Positions 33,258 to 45,505 of a stretch of 64,000 nt of DNA are shown here, one piece after another. The DNA is taken from assembly GCA_025677835.1 (NCBI GenBank), contig JAIXMR010000001.1, positions 434,001-498,000 of the forward strand, written 5' to 3'. Numbering within the stretch: position 1 is the first letter of the stretch; each line of letters begins with the position of its first letter. A program made the translations under genes and the position numbers. Source of the DNA: Sporodiniella umbellata. Its lineage: Eukaryota > Mucoromycota > Mucoromycetes > Mucorales > Rhizopodaceae. The notes beneath the pieces are model-generated. The model saw only the letters and a list, made by a program, of their open reading frames with translations. It searched no databases and was not told the origin of the DNA.

Positions 33258-36200
33258 TATAAAGTCAGTGTCGCGCTTTATAATACACACTATACATAAG
33301 TACACGAAATTAATTTTTTTTTTAAAAAAAAAATCCATGGTCATTTCAGAAGCCAAAGTCGCCGATTTTGAGTTTGACGTTGCGTAAAAAAAGAAATTCT
33401 CAGAGCCAACAACTATGTCGACTGGTCTAAATATATATAAGTGTTCACGTGTGATAAGCTACGTTTGCTTTGCTAATTATTTAGCAATTGTCCAGTGAAC
33501 TTGTTGGGAATTATTTTTGGCTTGAGTACTTTAGATCGATCCGTTAGCCGTGCCTTTGTTAAAGGAGAAAATATTCATTGTTATCTTATAGATGTTTTAA
33601 ATAGTTAACTCATGGTATTTAAAAGACATTACTGCGTTCTTCTTTTGAAGGACAAAAATAAATGTCAATGTAATTATCTGGTTGGTTGGCGAGCTATCAA
33701 AGTGTTTCGGAATGTAATCTATAATGTGTACTTCAACTTGTTTTACCGTCACTAACAAGGGTATGTATAAAATGGATTGCCGTCCGATCTGCTAACCTCC
33801 AAAATGTGAAACTTTTTAGTTGAGAAAACAGCGATGGTAATCACTACTAATATAGATAATACCTTAAAGATTGTCAATCAGTGATAAATGACTCGGACAA
33901 CAAATTTGTTATCTATTTTTTTTTTTATTATTTCAACAATTGTAGATGCAAGGTTACCTGCAAATACCTTAATCAACACATATACAGTCCATGCCGATTT
34001 ATTTGAATGATACTTGAGTTCAAAAGCGACGAAATTGAATTGAGTGTTTTTTTGTCCTTTTAGCCTTTGTCTAATTTAGTTTTGTTGTGAGAGGTTTTCT
34101 AAAATATGTAGCCGAATGAAAATGAACACTTTTATATATGTTTTATTAAGTATAGATTAGGTTCACGCGTATGTTGTAGAGAAAAATAATCCACTGAAAT
34201 GGGTTGATTTAAAAACAATGTAAAGCATTACTGTGTGTATGTGTGTATGGCTTTATATAGATTCTTAATACCCTCGTTACAAAATATAACGGTTTATCAG
34301 TTGGAGGTAGGATGTTTTCTGTTTTAGTTGCAATTTTTTTTTTTAGATTCATTATATTTAGCTAGTCAATACACAAAGTTATAAAGTGATAGACTGTAGG
34401 AAGATTGGGTAACACTTTCGGTATTTTCTCATGTATCTGCTTATTTTTAAAGCGGTATATTGGTTAGATCAATATTTGATGGTATGTTGCTGAAAGACAA
34501 GCACTATGTAACGTTCATTATCGATTGTTTCAAGTAGATTTCTATATCTGTACATAGAAATAACGATATCTTTCAACTGAGTACTTGACATGGCGTTTTC
34601 TGTAAAAAAAAAAAAAAAAAACGACATTTATTACGAATTTTAAAACAAAGGTTGAAAAACAAAAATACTAGGTTTCAAAATCCCAATTGTATAAGAGCCC
34701 AAAAACTAATATTAAACCCGACAACGTTTTATTTTAGCAATATACGTTCACTATAATAATTTTAAATTAAATAGACTCATAATGTCGTGTTCTAGGGATT
34801 GTATTTGATTTGAAGTATTGTTTAAATTTTAGTTTTAGGACAAAGTTTCAAAAAAAAATTCTATTTTTTGAATAAATTTTCAGCATTGATATTGTAGAAA
34901 AGCCTTTTTATGTATTGAAAATTCTTCAAAAAAAACCTACAAAATCGATAAAACCCTTTACGTTTTTTGATAAGTCAGTTGGTTTTTTTTTTTTTTTTTT
35001 GCACCGTCTTTTAAAATAGGACTTCGGTCATAATGTTTACTTGGTTATTTAGTTGAAGCTATCAGTCTCCCGACAGCCATTGAGAAACCACTTTTTTTAT
35101 TTGTTAAGAAATTTCAGTGCTCTTTTGTAAAACATCCTTCAAATTAAACGCAGTAGGAACGATATAGCGACTTTGACTATGACTTCAAAAACACAATTAT
35201 AAGGTCACTTCTCTAGCTATGTTTGTAACCAAAAAAACTCATACCAGAATATCTGCCAAGACCTTAAATTTAGACTGGGCCTGCCTCAAGCTCAACTGTA
35301 TTTTTATAAACATACGTATATATACCGAGATGAAAAAAGTTCAAAGCACACTTTACAAAAAAACCTCCACATTTTTAAACAATTGTGTAGCCAGATCTTG
35401 ATGGTTTGATTTTCATTTGAAGAAAAGAAAGCAAAGCAAAAAAGGCAAATAGCAACAACAGCAATTTTGATAGCCTATAACAGATTACTTTTTGTAAGCG
35501 TAGGTGTGTCTGATTCACTTGGATTTCAAGGCAGTCGAGCTAGTTGTTACACATACAAAAGCGCATGCAAAACACCAATACTTTATATCTTAGCAACAAA
35601 GAACATGGATATTTATAAAGATTTGCCGTTTAAAATATTATGTTCTTATAACGCTTTCCCCAAGCTCAGAACAGGGGGCTTTTTTACTAAAGTACCTGCT
35701 TATTTGAAACCTGTCTTTTTTTAAAAAAAAAAAAAAAAACCAATATATAACTTTTGTAAGCCTAAGACTCTTGACTGGCTTGAGAGTTTATTTTATCATT
35801 ACATGTTTTGCTTTTACAGTCAAAGTTATAACTTTTTGATATGTTTAATTCAGAAAAAAAAATTAGCCTGAAAACGATCTGAAATAATTCATTTGTAACC
35901 AATTGTTTTTGTGCACTGACGGATATGGTTTACAATATATGTTTTTTTTTATTTTTATTTTTGGTTTTTTTTTTTTTTTTTGAACAGCCAGCATGTGGAA
36001 AAGGCTCGGAGCGAGTCTACCGAGTAAGAATCAAAGTAGGCTAATAAAAAAGGGTTGCACTTACACACTTTATCTGTTTTGGACTTTCAAAGTATGAAAA
36101 TTAGGGGGCTTGAACTACTGGAGATCTTAAATCAGGTCAACTGCTATTAGCAGTTATAGAAAAAAGATTTTACACATATCTAGTGAAACTTGTACGTTTG

Positions 36201-36475
36201 GCTGAGTTGTTTGATCACAAGTTCTAAGCTTAGAAAATACACAGTTTATGTCGACACTAACTCCAGGCTTGCATATTATACGATTGATTGTAAAAGAAAA
36301 GCACATGGAAAGTAATAGAAATTGTCGTGTAACAGAAGAGGTATTTCTAGATACTTAAAACGGTAATTATGCGTCATCCATTTTTTTTTTTTTTTTAGGT
36401 TTCGGAAGTGTAGAGTCTGACAGTTTTCAGTTTTATCTTTTTTCTCGAAAAAATAAATAAGAGAAGAAAAAAAAC

Positions 36476-37439
36476 ATGTCTACTCCGACAGAGAATACAC
36501 CATCGTCTATAGCAAACGACAGAAAGCCCATTCCAGTTAAACTAGTCTTGTTGGGTAAAATAAATAACACAATTCATAATTAGCGAAAGAAAAAAAAGAG
36601 GGGGAGGGAAAGGAACTACATGCTTACTAACAATTTTTTTTAAAAAAAAATAAAGGTGAATCGGCTGTTGGCAAATCTAGCTTAGCCCTTCGATTTGTAA
36701 ACAGGGAATATACGGATAACAAAGAACCCACCATTGGAGGTAACAAAAAAAGGGTAACAACCAAACCTTTAACCGAATTATACTCTTGTTTTTAGCTGCT
36801 TTTTTGACTCAAAAATGCACAGTCGACGATGAAAGAACGATTAAGTTTGAAATCTGGGATACAGCAGGTCAGGAACGTTTTCATTCCTTGGCTCCAATGT
36901 ATTACAGAAATGCTCAAGCAGCTATTGTTGTTTATGATGTTACAAAAGCAGTAAATAATCTTGATAAACATCCATACATACGAATGCGTATATTAATGCA
37001 GTGGAGTAGTCGACATTGGATAAAGCAAAAGGTTGGGTCAAAGAGTTGCAACGCCAAGCCAACTCCCAAATTGTAATAGCTTTGGTTGGAAACAAAGTTG
37101 ATTTAGTAGAAGATGAGCAAGATGATGCTGTTAGTCGACAAGTCACTTTTGATGAAGCTCAAGCGTATGCATCTGAGTCTAGTCTCTTGTTTTTTGAAAC
37201 TAGCGCTAAAAACGCTTTGAATGTCGATTCAGTATTTATAGAAATCGGTAAATATATAAATCAACAAACAAGAAAAAAAAAAAGAAAGCTTATACTTTTA
37301 TCTCTTTTAAATAGCAAAAAACATTCCTCGCGATCACCTGATGAACAACAGACTGAATGGTAACAGTGAAAACACCAGAGTTGAACTTTTGCGCGATGGA
37401 AGCGCAAATGGAAAAGGCTCAGGCAGTTGTGCCTGTTAA
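36476..37439 (+). CDS. VPS21: RAB5-family small GTPase (VPS21/YPT5)
   Basis: Five exons. G-box motifs: G1 '[10 protein letters not shown]' (split by intron 1), switch I '[16 protein letters not shown]', G3 '[18 protein letters not shown]' (Rab5-type), G4 'GNKVDL', G5 'ETSAKN'. The end 'GSGSCAC' gives the double-Cys geranylgeranylation signal. The RabF elements and the '[19 protein letters not shown]' text identify the RAB5 class, which controls early-endosome fusion and vacuolar sorting. Intron 3 must end at ...GTGGAGTAG to restore '[18 protein letters not shown]'. Intron 1 contains a T8-A9 palindrome. The last exon starts after a 12-nt A run interrupted by G. Confidence 0.95.
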
Positions 37440-38573
37440 ACATATCTCTTATTTCATTCCAATGCATATTCCAAAAAAAAAAAAAAAAAAAAAAAAAAAT
37501 ACGTATATATATATACTTATATAAATATAAACCCTTTTCAGCTTGTTTTGTTTTGAATTAAGCATTTTCAAGTGTTAAAAAGCTATTTTTATTTTATTTA
37601 TATCACAAAAATACTTAGAAATAGATTATATAGAGAGCTCAAGCTAATAGTCAACTTTATACAGTTCAAATAGAGTTTTGTTTGTTTGGTTACAATTACT
37701 TTTTACAAATTTCCATATGTAACTTTTCGGATTTGAAAGATATAATTAATACAACCAAGCCTTTTCCATAAAAAATACTGAGGTTACGATGGGCTTGTAA
37801 GCTTGGATAAATCAGTGTATGTATATATTTATATACTGAGAAATTTCAGTAGGTGCTTGATCTTTTTTTTTTTGCATTGATTAAGTCTATTTCTAGAACC
37901 ACTATATGTATGCGTTCAACCTTAGTTTACATTTCAACAAACAAGATTACTAGCGTTGCCATGATATCATGACTAGAAGAAAACACTGTATTTAAGGGTG
38001 ACTTAACGCCTGTGCTTAAATTCAAAGTTTGCATAAATTTTACTTTTTTTATTCACTCCTTTGTTCAGTTCTTTACTGTTTGTGGTGCATAAAAATTTAA
38101 GTGCCAACTGTTAAACATACGTTGCACTATTCCTATTATTAAATACTGACCAAATCGTTGAGTCCAAACAAAATCAAAAGTGTACATGAAAAAAAGTATC
38201 TGCTAAAATATTAAATAAATAAACACAGTTTAAATTCATTGCGCGAAAATGCAAAGCTTGAGCACTTATAATATTATTGTTAAGAATATTCAAACATGAA
38301 CGGAGTATAGGAGGGAATACTATTTAAAAACAAGTGAATAGATTAAAGAAAATAAAATTTCAACGCAAAGTATAAGAAAGGAGAGCAGCTAAAAAGAAGA
38401 CAAAAAATCATTATAAAGCAATAGTAAAAAAAAAAAAAAAAAAAAAAAAGGTATAAAAGGAATTGCCTTACTTTGTTTCCTTTCTTCGTTTATAATTCAT
38501 TCTTTTTCGTTTTAACACTAGCCCTTTCCTTTTCTTTACTTCTTTTTTGTTGTTGTTTTTCTCTCCATTCATT
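37440..38573. other. intergenic region upstream of the Zn2Cys6 gene
   Basis: About 1.1 kb of AT-rich sequence with a 27-nt A run at about 37473-37499 and a 22-nt A run at about 38427-38449 next to the TATA box of the following gene. No gene seen. Confidence 0.55.
38452..38459 (+). promoter_or_regulatory. TATA box of the Zn2Cys6 gene
   Basis: TATAAAAG lies 115 bp before the ATG at 38574, directly after a 22-nt A tract. This resembles the classic fungal poly(dA:dT)-plus-TATA promoter. A CT-rich leader follows. Confidence 0.5.
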
Positions 38574-39640
38574 ATGACAAACAATAAAAATGCAACAAAG
38601 TACAAAGCCAATCAATCAGAAGATTCGCAGACAATGACTCGAATGCACCCTTCTATGAAAAGGCCTAGAGCTCCAATTGCTTGCTATAGATGCCATCATA
38701 AAAAGGTAAAACCGCGTTTTAATTTTTTTTTTTTTTTTTTTTACAAAAAAACTTCAAGGTGGTTTGTATATATTAAAAGAGAAATAACAATTAGGTTCGT
38801 TGTGATGGAATTCATCCCAATTGTACTCGTTGCCTTTCTACAGGAGTCTTATGTGCTTATCCTAGCTCGCGTCGTTCCCGAAACACACAGCCTACCAATG
38901 TCGATCCTTTTATCAATAACCTATCTCAACTTGAAAGTAAAATCCGAAAAATTGAAACGGATTTAGAGTCTCAGCGTAATCTAGTCCATACTCTTTGTGG
39001 AGAAAATGGAAAGATAGATAAAACAGGAGCCTCAGCTTTGACTTCGCGTATTGGAAAAACAGAAAAAGATTTACAGGAGTCACGCTCGATAGTTGCCCAA
39101 TTGAGATTGCGTGGTGAACAGAGAGCTGCTAGAGGAAGACGTGCTGCCGCTGCAGCTGCCGCCTCTGGTCATGAAAAGAACTCTGGAAAAAAATCCAATA
39201 ATAATAACAATACCGTGTCAAATGCCGTTAGATCAGAAGAGCAACAACAGCAACAACAACAGCAACCAATAATCAATTACTATCAGAACTATCCTGATCT
39301 TTGCTACCCAAACGATACTTTTCAAGAATGGCTGGCTCGCTCTCCATCAAACGGTTTTGTGGACCCTATGATTATCGCTGCAGCTGAAAGCAGTATGGTG
39401 CCTCTACTCTCTATGTATCTAGAGGACCCTTCTAATAGATCGCGAGCTTTATCACATATGAATACCAGCAGAGAGCAGAATATGGTTATACCCAATCTTC
39501 AACCCTCTTGCTCATCCACATCCACTTCATCCACCTCTTCCTTTGGCATTCTCAATGAAACAAACCCTTTGTATGATGAATCGTATATACAATTTATGAA
39601 CAATAATGAAATGATGATGATAGATCAGATTACAAAATAA
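38574..39640 (+). CDS. Zn2Cys6 binuclear cluster transcription factor
   Basis: Two exons (38574-38705, 38795-39640). The intron falls inside the zinc cluster and is bridged in frame: 'CYRCHHKKV|RCDGIHPNC' then 'TRCLSTGVLC'. This completes the six Cys of CX2CX6CX5-6CX2CX6-8C at about residues 37-65. A coiled coil follows ('LSQLESKIRKIETDLES'), probably for dimerisation, then low-complexity poly-Ala, poly-Asn, poly-Gln and Ser/Thr runs that may be activation segments. There is no recognisable middle homology domain, so this is a short member (about 325 residues). Target genes cannot be inferred. The ORF also opens nine codons earlier, but 38574 has the better context. Confidence 0.9.
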
Positions 39641-42525
39641 CTTTTTTCTCATAATAAATATATATCTATATATCTATATATAATACATTATCAAATATAG
39701 GTCTATAAACCTGTTTGTGTAAAGGAGCTTATGTAGCTTAATTTATAAAGAAACGATTTCTAGAAACAGAAAGGTGTAGAGTGAATCATTCAAACGATAT
39801 AAACAAAGAATCCCCTGTGCGCTCTTACAAAGAACTGTCTGTGAAAGATAGAGATCGTCACTTGATTTGATCTCACTTTTTGGTAGCAAAGTATAATAAA
39901 AGAAATTCAGTTCGTTAAGGGTATAGTTTAGCACCAGTTTCAAAAAAAGACGATTTGAAAGATCAGTGATAATAACAAAGATAATATTAAGGCCTTTTTT
40001 TCCCTTGGTCTTATGATTTTTGGCTAGCAAAATAAAGACGCTTCATAACAAAATAAAACTTAAATTTTGATATTTTTAAGTTTCATTATTATATATTTTT
40101 ATATTTTAGGAAAAATAAAAATAAAATTACAAAGTAAATGCTTTTGGACTGACTCCTATGAATGTTTCCATTAACACATGAAAAGCCGTAATACTGTTCG
40201 CTTTTTTATAGTGTATTTTTATACAGAAAAGACAGTTTATACCCTTAGTGATCAAACAAGCCAGTATCCTTGCCTTTTTCTTTCTTTTTTTTTTTTTTTG
40301 AACAATGTATGTATTGTAGTAGGATTAAAATTATGCGATGCTAAAGCTAGTACTTGGTATCTTATTTTTGCTAGATTCTACTATTAAACCGTTGAAAATA
40401 ACGGGAAAACAAGATTGAAATAAGTACCCCCTTACTTTTTTTATTTATGTATTAAAGGTAAAAGTCATACGTGCACAATGAAAGTGTTTCTCTCTGTTGT
40501 TGAACAAAAAAGATAGTCCCATTAAAAATGTAAATAGATCTTTAAAACTCCCAAATAAGAAGAACAGTAAGACTCGAAAAAAAAAAAAAAAAAAAAAAAA
40601 ATCAAAACACCTCCTGGTTCTTCCTAGCTAACATACGTCAAACCATCAGGGAATAGTATCCTTCATTGATACGACTCTGTGGCTTCCCCCCTTTTTTTTT
40701 TGTATTTGAAAAATCATACAACAATCATGCTGGCTTTTTTTTTTATCTTGCATTAATAGCATATGTAAAATGTATGGCCTATAATAAACTGTACCTTGAA
40801 TATAAAAGTAAAGAAATATTGATGTATGTAGAATAATTGCTCTCATAGTGTTTGAAATAACATGGCTAGATTTAATAAAGACAGTCTTGGCCTTAGAATT
40901 TCTTTAAAATGGCATAGAAATAAAGTAAAAGATGTTACAATTGTATGTTTTCGTTCTTTCTATATAGCCGATATAGTTATACTGTGTCTATAGCGACATT
41001 GAATCTGCTCACGCTGAGTTACTAAAAGATCTGTTCTTTCATTGCGACTGATTTTTTTTTATGCATTTTAAGAACTAAGATTAATATTCACTTTTTCATG
41101 TACAGAAAGCTAAAAAGGGCCTACCTTTAATTGAAAAGTAAAAAGCAGATAAAAAAAAGCATTGCTCAAACTCGCAATACCCACCTTGTTCTTAAAGAAA
41201 GGACAAAAGCTAGAATAAAACAGCTAGAGCCAATAAATAGTATGAAACGACAAAGGCATAATTGAAAAAGTGAAAAAGATGCTTTGCCTCGTCTAATAAA
41301 GAAAAAAAATGATGCAAAAAATCAATAATAAATTTCTTAGAAAGTAAATAGAACAATAAAAACCAAATAGTAAATGAGTTAATAATATCTGCCAAAATGA
41401 TGTCTTAAATAACTATGTATCACTCAAGTTTTGACACTAAAAAAAATCGAGCTGCGATTGTTTACTCGTTTAATAATGTATTTGATCTGAATCGAGCTTG
41501 CCTATTATTATTATTTTTTTTTTCAAATATGGCCTGGAAGGGGAAAAAAAAGGTGCACTTTTCTTTAAAGGGTATAAAAGAGAGATTTGCTCATAAGCCC
41601 TTTTTATGCGTCGACAACAAAACTGTGTTTCTATTTGCATCATATACTATGATAATAGTCCTTAAAAGCTTTTTTTGTTTGAGATTGAGTGTTGTGGATT
41701 TATTATTCTTTGGTTTACTCTTATTTTGCATATGTCTTTGTGCATTCTTTTTTTTTTTCATCGATTTTTACAAGTGCTTCAATTTTAAGTGTTTTTAAAA
41801 TTCATATTTGGTCAAGAAATTTTCTAAAGGAAAAGCTATATGTGTAATGGAAAAACGTTTTTTTTTTTTCCCTCTTTCTTTCAATATACGATTTGTGTTA
41901 TAACAGACGCATTTAAACAAAAGTCTCTTGTATAGTTTTTTTTTACTAGTGCTTTTATGGTTTTTCCAAATATATATATATATATGCCAATTTGCTTTTG
42001 ATGTACACATACCTATTGTTATCAATCCTCATAATTGTTTTCCATACGCTAATTAATCGCTCTAAACAAACGCATATCTGCTGGCTTTTGTTCCGTCCGT
42101 GCTGTAATATTTCGTCATTTAAGGACTTTTTTTTAAAAATCAGCCGTAGAGATGCATCTATTGAACGTTGGGGCTAAAAAACAAAAAGGATAAACATTTA
42201 GTATTGATTTCAATAAATAAGGATAGCATACACAATACTTTGTAGTTTACAGGCATTTATATGTTTGTATATATATATATATATATAAAGACATTTTATT
42301 GATATTCCAGACACGTAGTGATGCATGTAACACGTAATCCAAACGAAGCTAAAACAATAGTAAATGAAACTGTTTCTGAGCTATAAACAACTTACGTTAG
42401 CTAGTTGTAAACAAACACAGTACGAAAAAAAAAAAAAAAAAAAAGATATAAAAGTGGCTAGTTTTTTTTTTCTCATATATGGCTTTTTAGTATCAACAAA
42501 TATCAATAAAAATACATTTATAAAA
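39641..42525. other. 2.9-kb gene-poor region
   Basis: AT-rich spacer between the Zn2Cys6 gene and FBP1. It contains TA-rich runs at 39659-39682, 41970-41985 and about 42268-42287, poly-A/T tracts, and two sizeable open frames (39743-40030 minus and 41415-41798 plus) of F/L/K-rich composition that I reject as genes. A TATATAAAG near 42280 could serve FBP1, about 240 bp downstream. Confidence 0.5.
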
Positions 42526-43693
42526 ATGACATCAAACAAATTCGATAACATTCAAGTTGGAACTGGTGAAGATCTCATTACCTTGACAAGATGGGTTATT
42601 GCTCAGCAACAGGTAAACCATAACCTTACATTATTTGAAAAGACATGTTTACTAAGTGTTGTCCTCCTCTCTCCCCCCCTTTTTTTTTTCTTTTTTTTAA
42701 AAAAAAAGGATGTACCTGAGGCTACTGGCGATCTTACCTTGTTATTGACAGCCATTCAATTTGGCTGTAAATTCGTTGCTTCAAAAGTGAAACAAGCTGG
42801 TCTTGTGAACCTGTTGGGATTGACAGGAGCAGCCAATGTACAAGGGGAAGATGTGAAAAAACTAGATGTCTTGGCAAATGATATCTTTCGTAACGCGCTT
42901 ATTGGTTCTGGCAAGGCTTGTTTGTTAGTTTCTGAAGAAGACGAAAATGCAATGATTATTGAAAACGAAAGTCAACGAGGTAAATACGTGGTCACATTCG
43001 ACCCTTTGGATGGCTCTTCCAATATCGACTGTGGTGTCTCGATTGGTACTATCTTTGGTATATTCAAAGTGGTAAATAAGACAACTTGAGAGAGAGAAAG
43101 TCGATTTTAACTCTTTCTTTTTAAACGTATAGAAAGATGAAAAGAACCCCGAGATTAGTGATTGTATCCGTAGTGGTCGTGAGTTGGTTGCTTCTGGTTA
43201 CTGTATGTACGGTTCTTATTGTGAGATGATCTTGTCTGTCGGAAATGGAGTGAATGGTTTTACTCTGGATCCCTCTATTGGTGAATTTATCATGACGCAC
43301 CCAGATATCAAGATGCCTCCTCACGGCAAGATCTATGCTGTGAACGAAGGAAACTACAAATACTTTGATGAACCCTGCAAGAAATACGTGGACCACGTCA
43401 AACAAAAATATACTGCACGCTACGTAGGTTCAATGGTCTCTGATATCCACCGAACACTTTTATATGGCGGCATCTTTGGTTACCCAGCAGACTCGAAATC
43501 CAAAAAGGGAAAGCTCAGAATTCTGTATGAGGTATTTCCTATGGCTTACTTGATCGAACAAGCAGGGGGTAAAGCCACCACAGGTACTAAAGATTGTCTT
43601 GATCTGATACCCGAAAATATTCATGATCGTTCTGGTATCTGGCTTGGATCAAAAGAAGATGTAGAGGAACTGGAGTCTTTCTATAAGCAATAA
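42526..43693 (+). CDS. FBP1: Fructose-1,6-bisphosphatase
   Basis: Exons 42526-42612, 42709-43071 and 43133-43693 give 336 residues, the normal size. The start at 42526 opens 'MTSNKFDNIQ'. Class I FBPase motifs: 'LVSEEDE' (metal), 'VVTFDPLDGSSNIDCGVSIG' (metal/active site), 'YGSYCEMILSVGNGVNGFTLD', and the C-terminal 'GKLRILYEVFPMAYLIEQAGG' signature with the catalytic Lys-Leu-Arg. It catalyses the irreversible gluconeogenic step F1,6BP to F6P in the cytosol and is typically AMP-inhibited and glucose-repressed. Intron 1 ends in a run of C then T then A, another T(n)A(n) palindrome adjoining the acceptor. Confidence 0.98.
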
Positions 43694-43844
43694 ACAAAAA
43701 GAAAATTCAACAAGAAACGCTTTTTATTGTCTCCAATTCAATTTCCCTTGTAGCTGTAGTCCTGTATTATATATCACTCTAAAACCGCAAAACGTTAACT
43801 TTATAAAAACACAGATACCTGGGAGGGGGGGGGGTTGCTTGCAC

Positions 43845-44472
43845 TTACTGTGGAGGTAATCCTAATCTGGATGCTTTATCTAAAATATATCTCCAGTCCT
43901 TCACGTCCTCTTTACGATGGTCGTCCATGCTCTCTAGCAGGCGATCCAGCATGCCGAAAGACTGTTTTTCGAGCTCTCCGGATTCAAAAGCAACAAATTC
44001 AATATAGTTTCTCATTTTCTCTTCTGACATTGGATTCAGCTCGTCTGCTTTTCCTCGCGTAGGCGGTGGTGATAAACTAAAAGTGCTTTTGCTAGGTCCT
44101 CTGCAAGGCTTTTTTTTGTTTTTCCGACAATTCATACTTTTCAAGACATGCTTAAACGGTCCCTCTGACGATTGTGTCTTGTCTTTTCCTTTTAACCAAG
44201 GTCGAGTGTGTTTGGTATGGACATAACTGAGTGATTAAAATAACAACAGGAACAGAAAGACAAGAAACGATGAGTCTCTGAGGTAGTATATGTTTTATAA
44301 AATGAAATAAAAAAAAAAAAAACAGGAATAACCTTTTTTTGTTGGTTATGGTTGGCCATTCGAAATTGTTCTTTTTATGTTGAAGTAAAAGCACACGCTT
44401 TTTAGCTCTTCTTATCTTTTTATTTAATACGGCGTATGTAACGCCTCTTTTGGCTATTAGTGTTAATGCCAT
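43845..44472 (-). CDS. hypothetical protein, two exons
   Basis: Exon 1 runs from the Met at 44472 and is strongly basic ('MALTLIAKRGVTYAVLNKKI', 'RRAKKRVLLLQHKKNNFEW'). A roughly 110-nt intron with a poly-T segment joins 'TITNKKS|YVHTKHTRPWLKG'. The second exon contains a Ser/Pro stretch and ends in a helical acidic part ('MSEEKMRNYIEFVAFESGE', 'LEKQSFGMLDRLLESMDD', 'WRYILDKASRLGLPP'). The basic N-terminus might be a mitochondrial or nucleolar signal. I recognise no family. It is convergent with FBP1, with a G(10) run in the 150-bp gap. Confidence 0.55.
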
Positions 44473-45505
44473 TCGTTGCGATGTATGTGAGGGTATGTAA
44501 AGTTTTGGATAATGTCAAAAGAGAACTTTCTAGTCAGAACTCACAGGTATATCTGATTTTAAATTATAAGCCACTCAAGCCGTCCATTTGTTTTGTGTGA
44601 CATCCAATCTCGAGGCAGCATGTGTGTGAGACAGGCACAACGTTAAGAGTTCAAGATTTTAAGAGATAAAAAAGGTTCTCAAGTTATCTAAAAGTGATCA
44701 AAAAAAAAAAAAAAAAAAAAATATATATATTCCTTTTTTGTTTTGAAAATGATCTAAACAAGGACAAAGCAGAAGAAACGCCCCCGTCTATTGAAAAAGA
44801 ACCCTTAACCCCTGTTATCAGTTAGTTTTGTCTTGCCTTGTAAATATAGCGCAATTTAGTGGTTTTTTATTGCTATTTTAGAAAGAAAAACAAAATTGAT
44901 ATTATACTGTAGGATAAAAAGGAGAATAAGAAGAATGTAACAGATACTATAACTATGGAGTGATACCAACATCACGTAGTAGCTTTAACAGCGTATGACC
45001 AGTGGTATTTAGTGATCGAATACAGCGCCTTTTTGATCTACTTTTTACTCACCACTCGAAAACGATCTCAGCAAAGTCAGAGAGATAGTAGTGAATGTGT
45101 ACAGACTTAACTGCTTTTATTTATGATAGCCGTCATCACGGCAACTGTGACTGTGGATAGAAGTCTGAAGTCGAAAAAGAAGTATTTTATTAGCCAACTA
45201 TGGAGTTTTTCTAAAATGCTATTCTTTTTTTTTTTTTATCGCCGTACGCTCGTGTGTAAAAAAAAATAGGGAATGCGCAAAGAATTTCTTTTGGAAAGAA
45301 CTATTCCTTCTTTTTTTCCTCCCGTCAAAAATTTCAGTGCATGAGATGGGATTGATCGTTGATTGATTAGACTGACTTTGAATTAGATGCTGATTGATAA
45401 TTATTTTTTTTAATTTTTTTTGTTATCAGATTGTTTCTTTTTTTTATTATTTTTTTCAATTTTTATTTTTAAATTTTTCTTGCTTTTCCATAATCTTCAG
45501 AAATA
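44473..45505. other. intergenic region upstream of the GATA factor
   Basis: About 1 kb between two divergent genes. Long A runs at 44700-44720, a T tract at 45226-45238, and a T-rich leader at 45403-45480. A consensus GATA element (45423-45431, listed) lies close to the GATA gene. No gene seen. Confidence 0.6.
45423..45431 (-). promoter_or_regulatory. ATCTGATAA element upstream of the iron-type GATA factor
   Basis: TTATCAGAT on the plus strand is exactly ATCTGATAA on the minus strand. That fits the ATCWGATAA-type sequence described for fungal siderophore-repressor GATA factors. It lies 75 bp before the ATG at 45506. A second, partial TTATCAG occurs near 44816. It suggests autoregulation but is inferred from sequence only. 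Confidence 0.4.

Larger units (their letters stand above)
29858..36475. other. 6.6-kb gene-poor block with foldback elements
   Basis: No convincing gene over 6.6 kb, the longest empty stretch here. It contains two inverted-repeat elements (30226-30363 and 33048-33257), a small minus-strand ORF (30550-30699), T(n)A(n) runs at 31456-31472, 33312-33332, 35717-35739 and 36635-36651, and poly-A/T tracts at 34603-34621 and 34981-35000. The open frames at 31493-31708, 35219-35401 and 35467-35724 have AT-driven composition, and I do not regard them as genes. I found no tRNA-like B box. Confidence 0.55.

Noticed and set aside
35219..35724. Two adjacent open frames in the gene desert
   Set aside because: No motif, and they do not join through consistent splice sites. 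Length is expected by chance in 6.6 kb.
29858..36475. Possible tRNA or snRNA genes in the gene desert
   Set aside because: I looked for tRNA B-box-like GGTTCRANYCC and cloverleaf-type arms, and for U1/U6-like starts, and found none that fold convincingly. A covariance-model scan (tRNAscan-SE, Rfam) would decide.
41415..41798. 127-codon plus-strand frame, hydrophobic
   Set aside because: Mostly Phe/Leu from poly-T and TTT-rich sequence. No Met context, no homologous motif.
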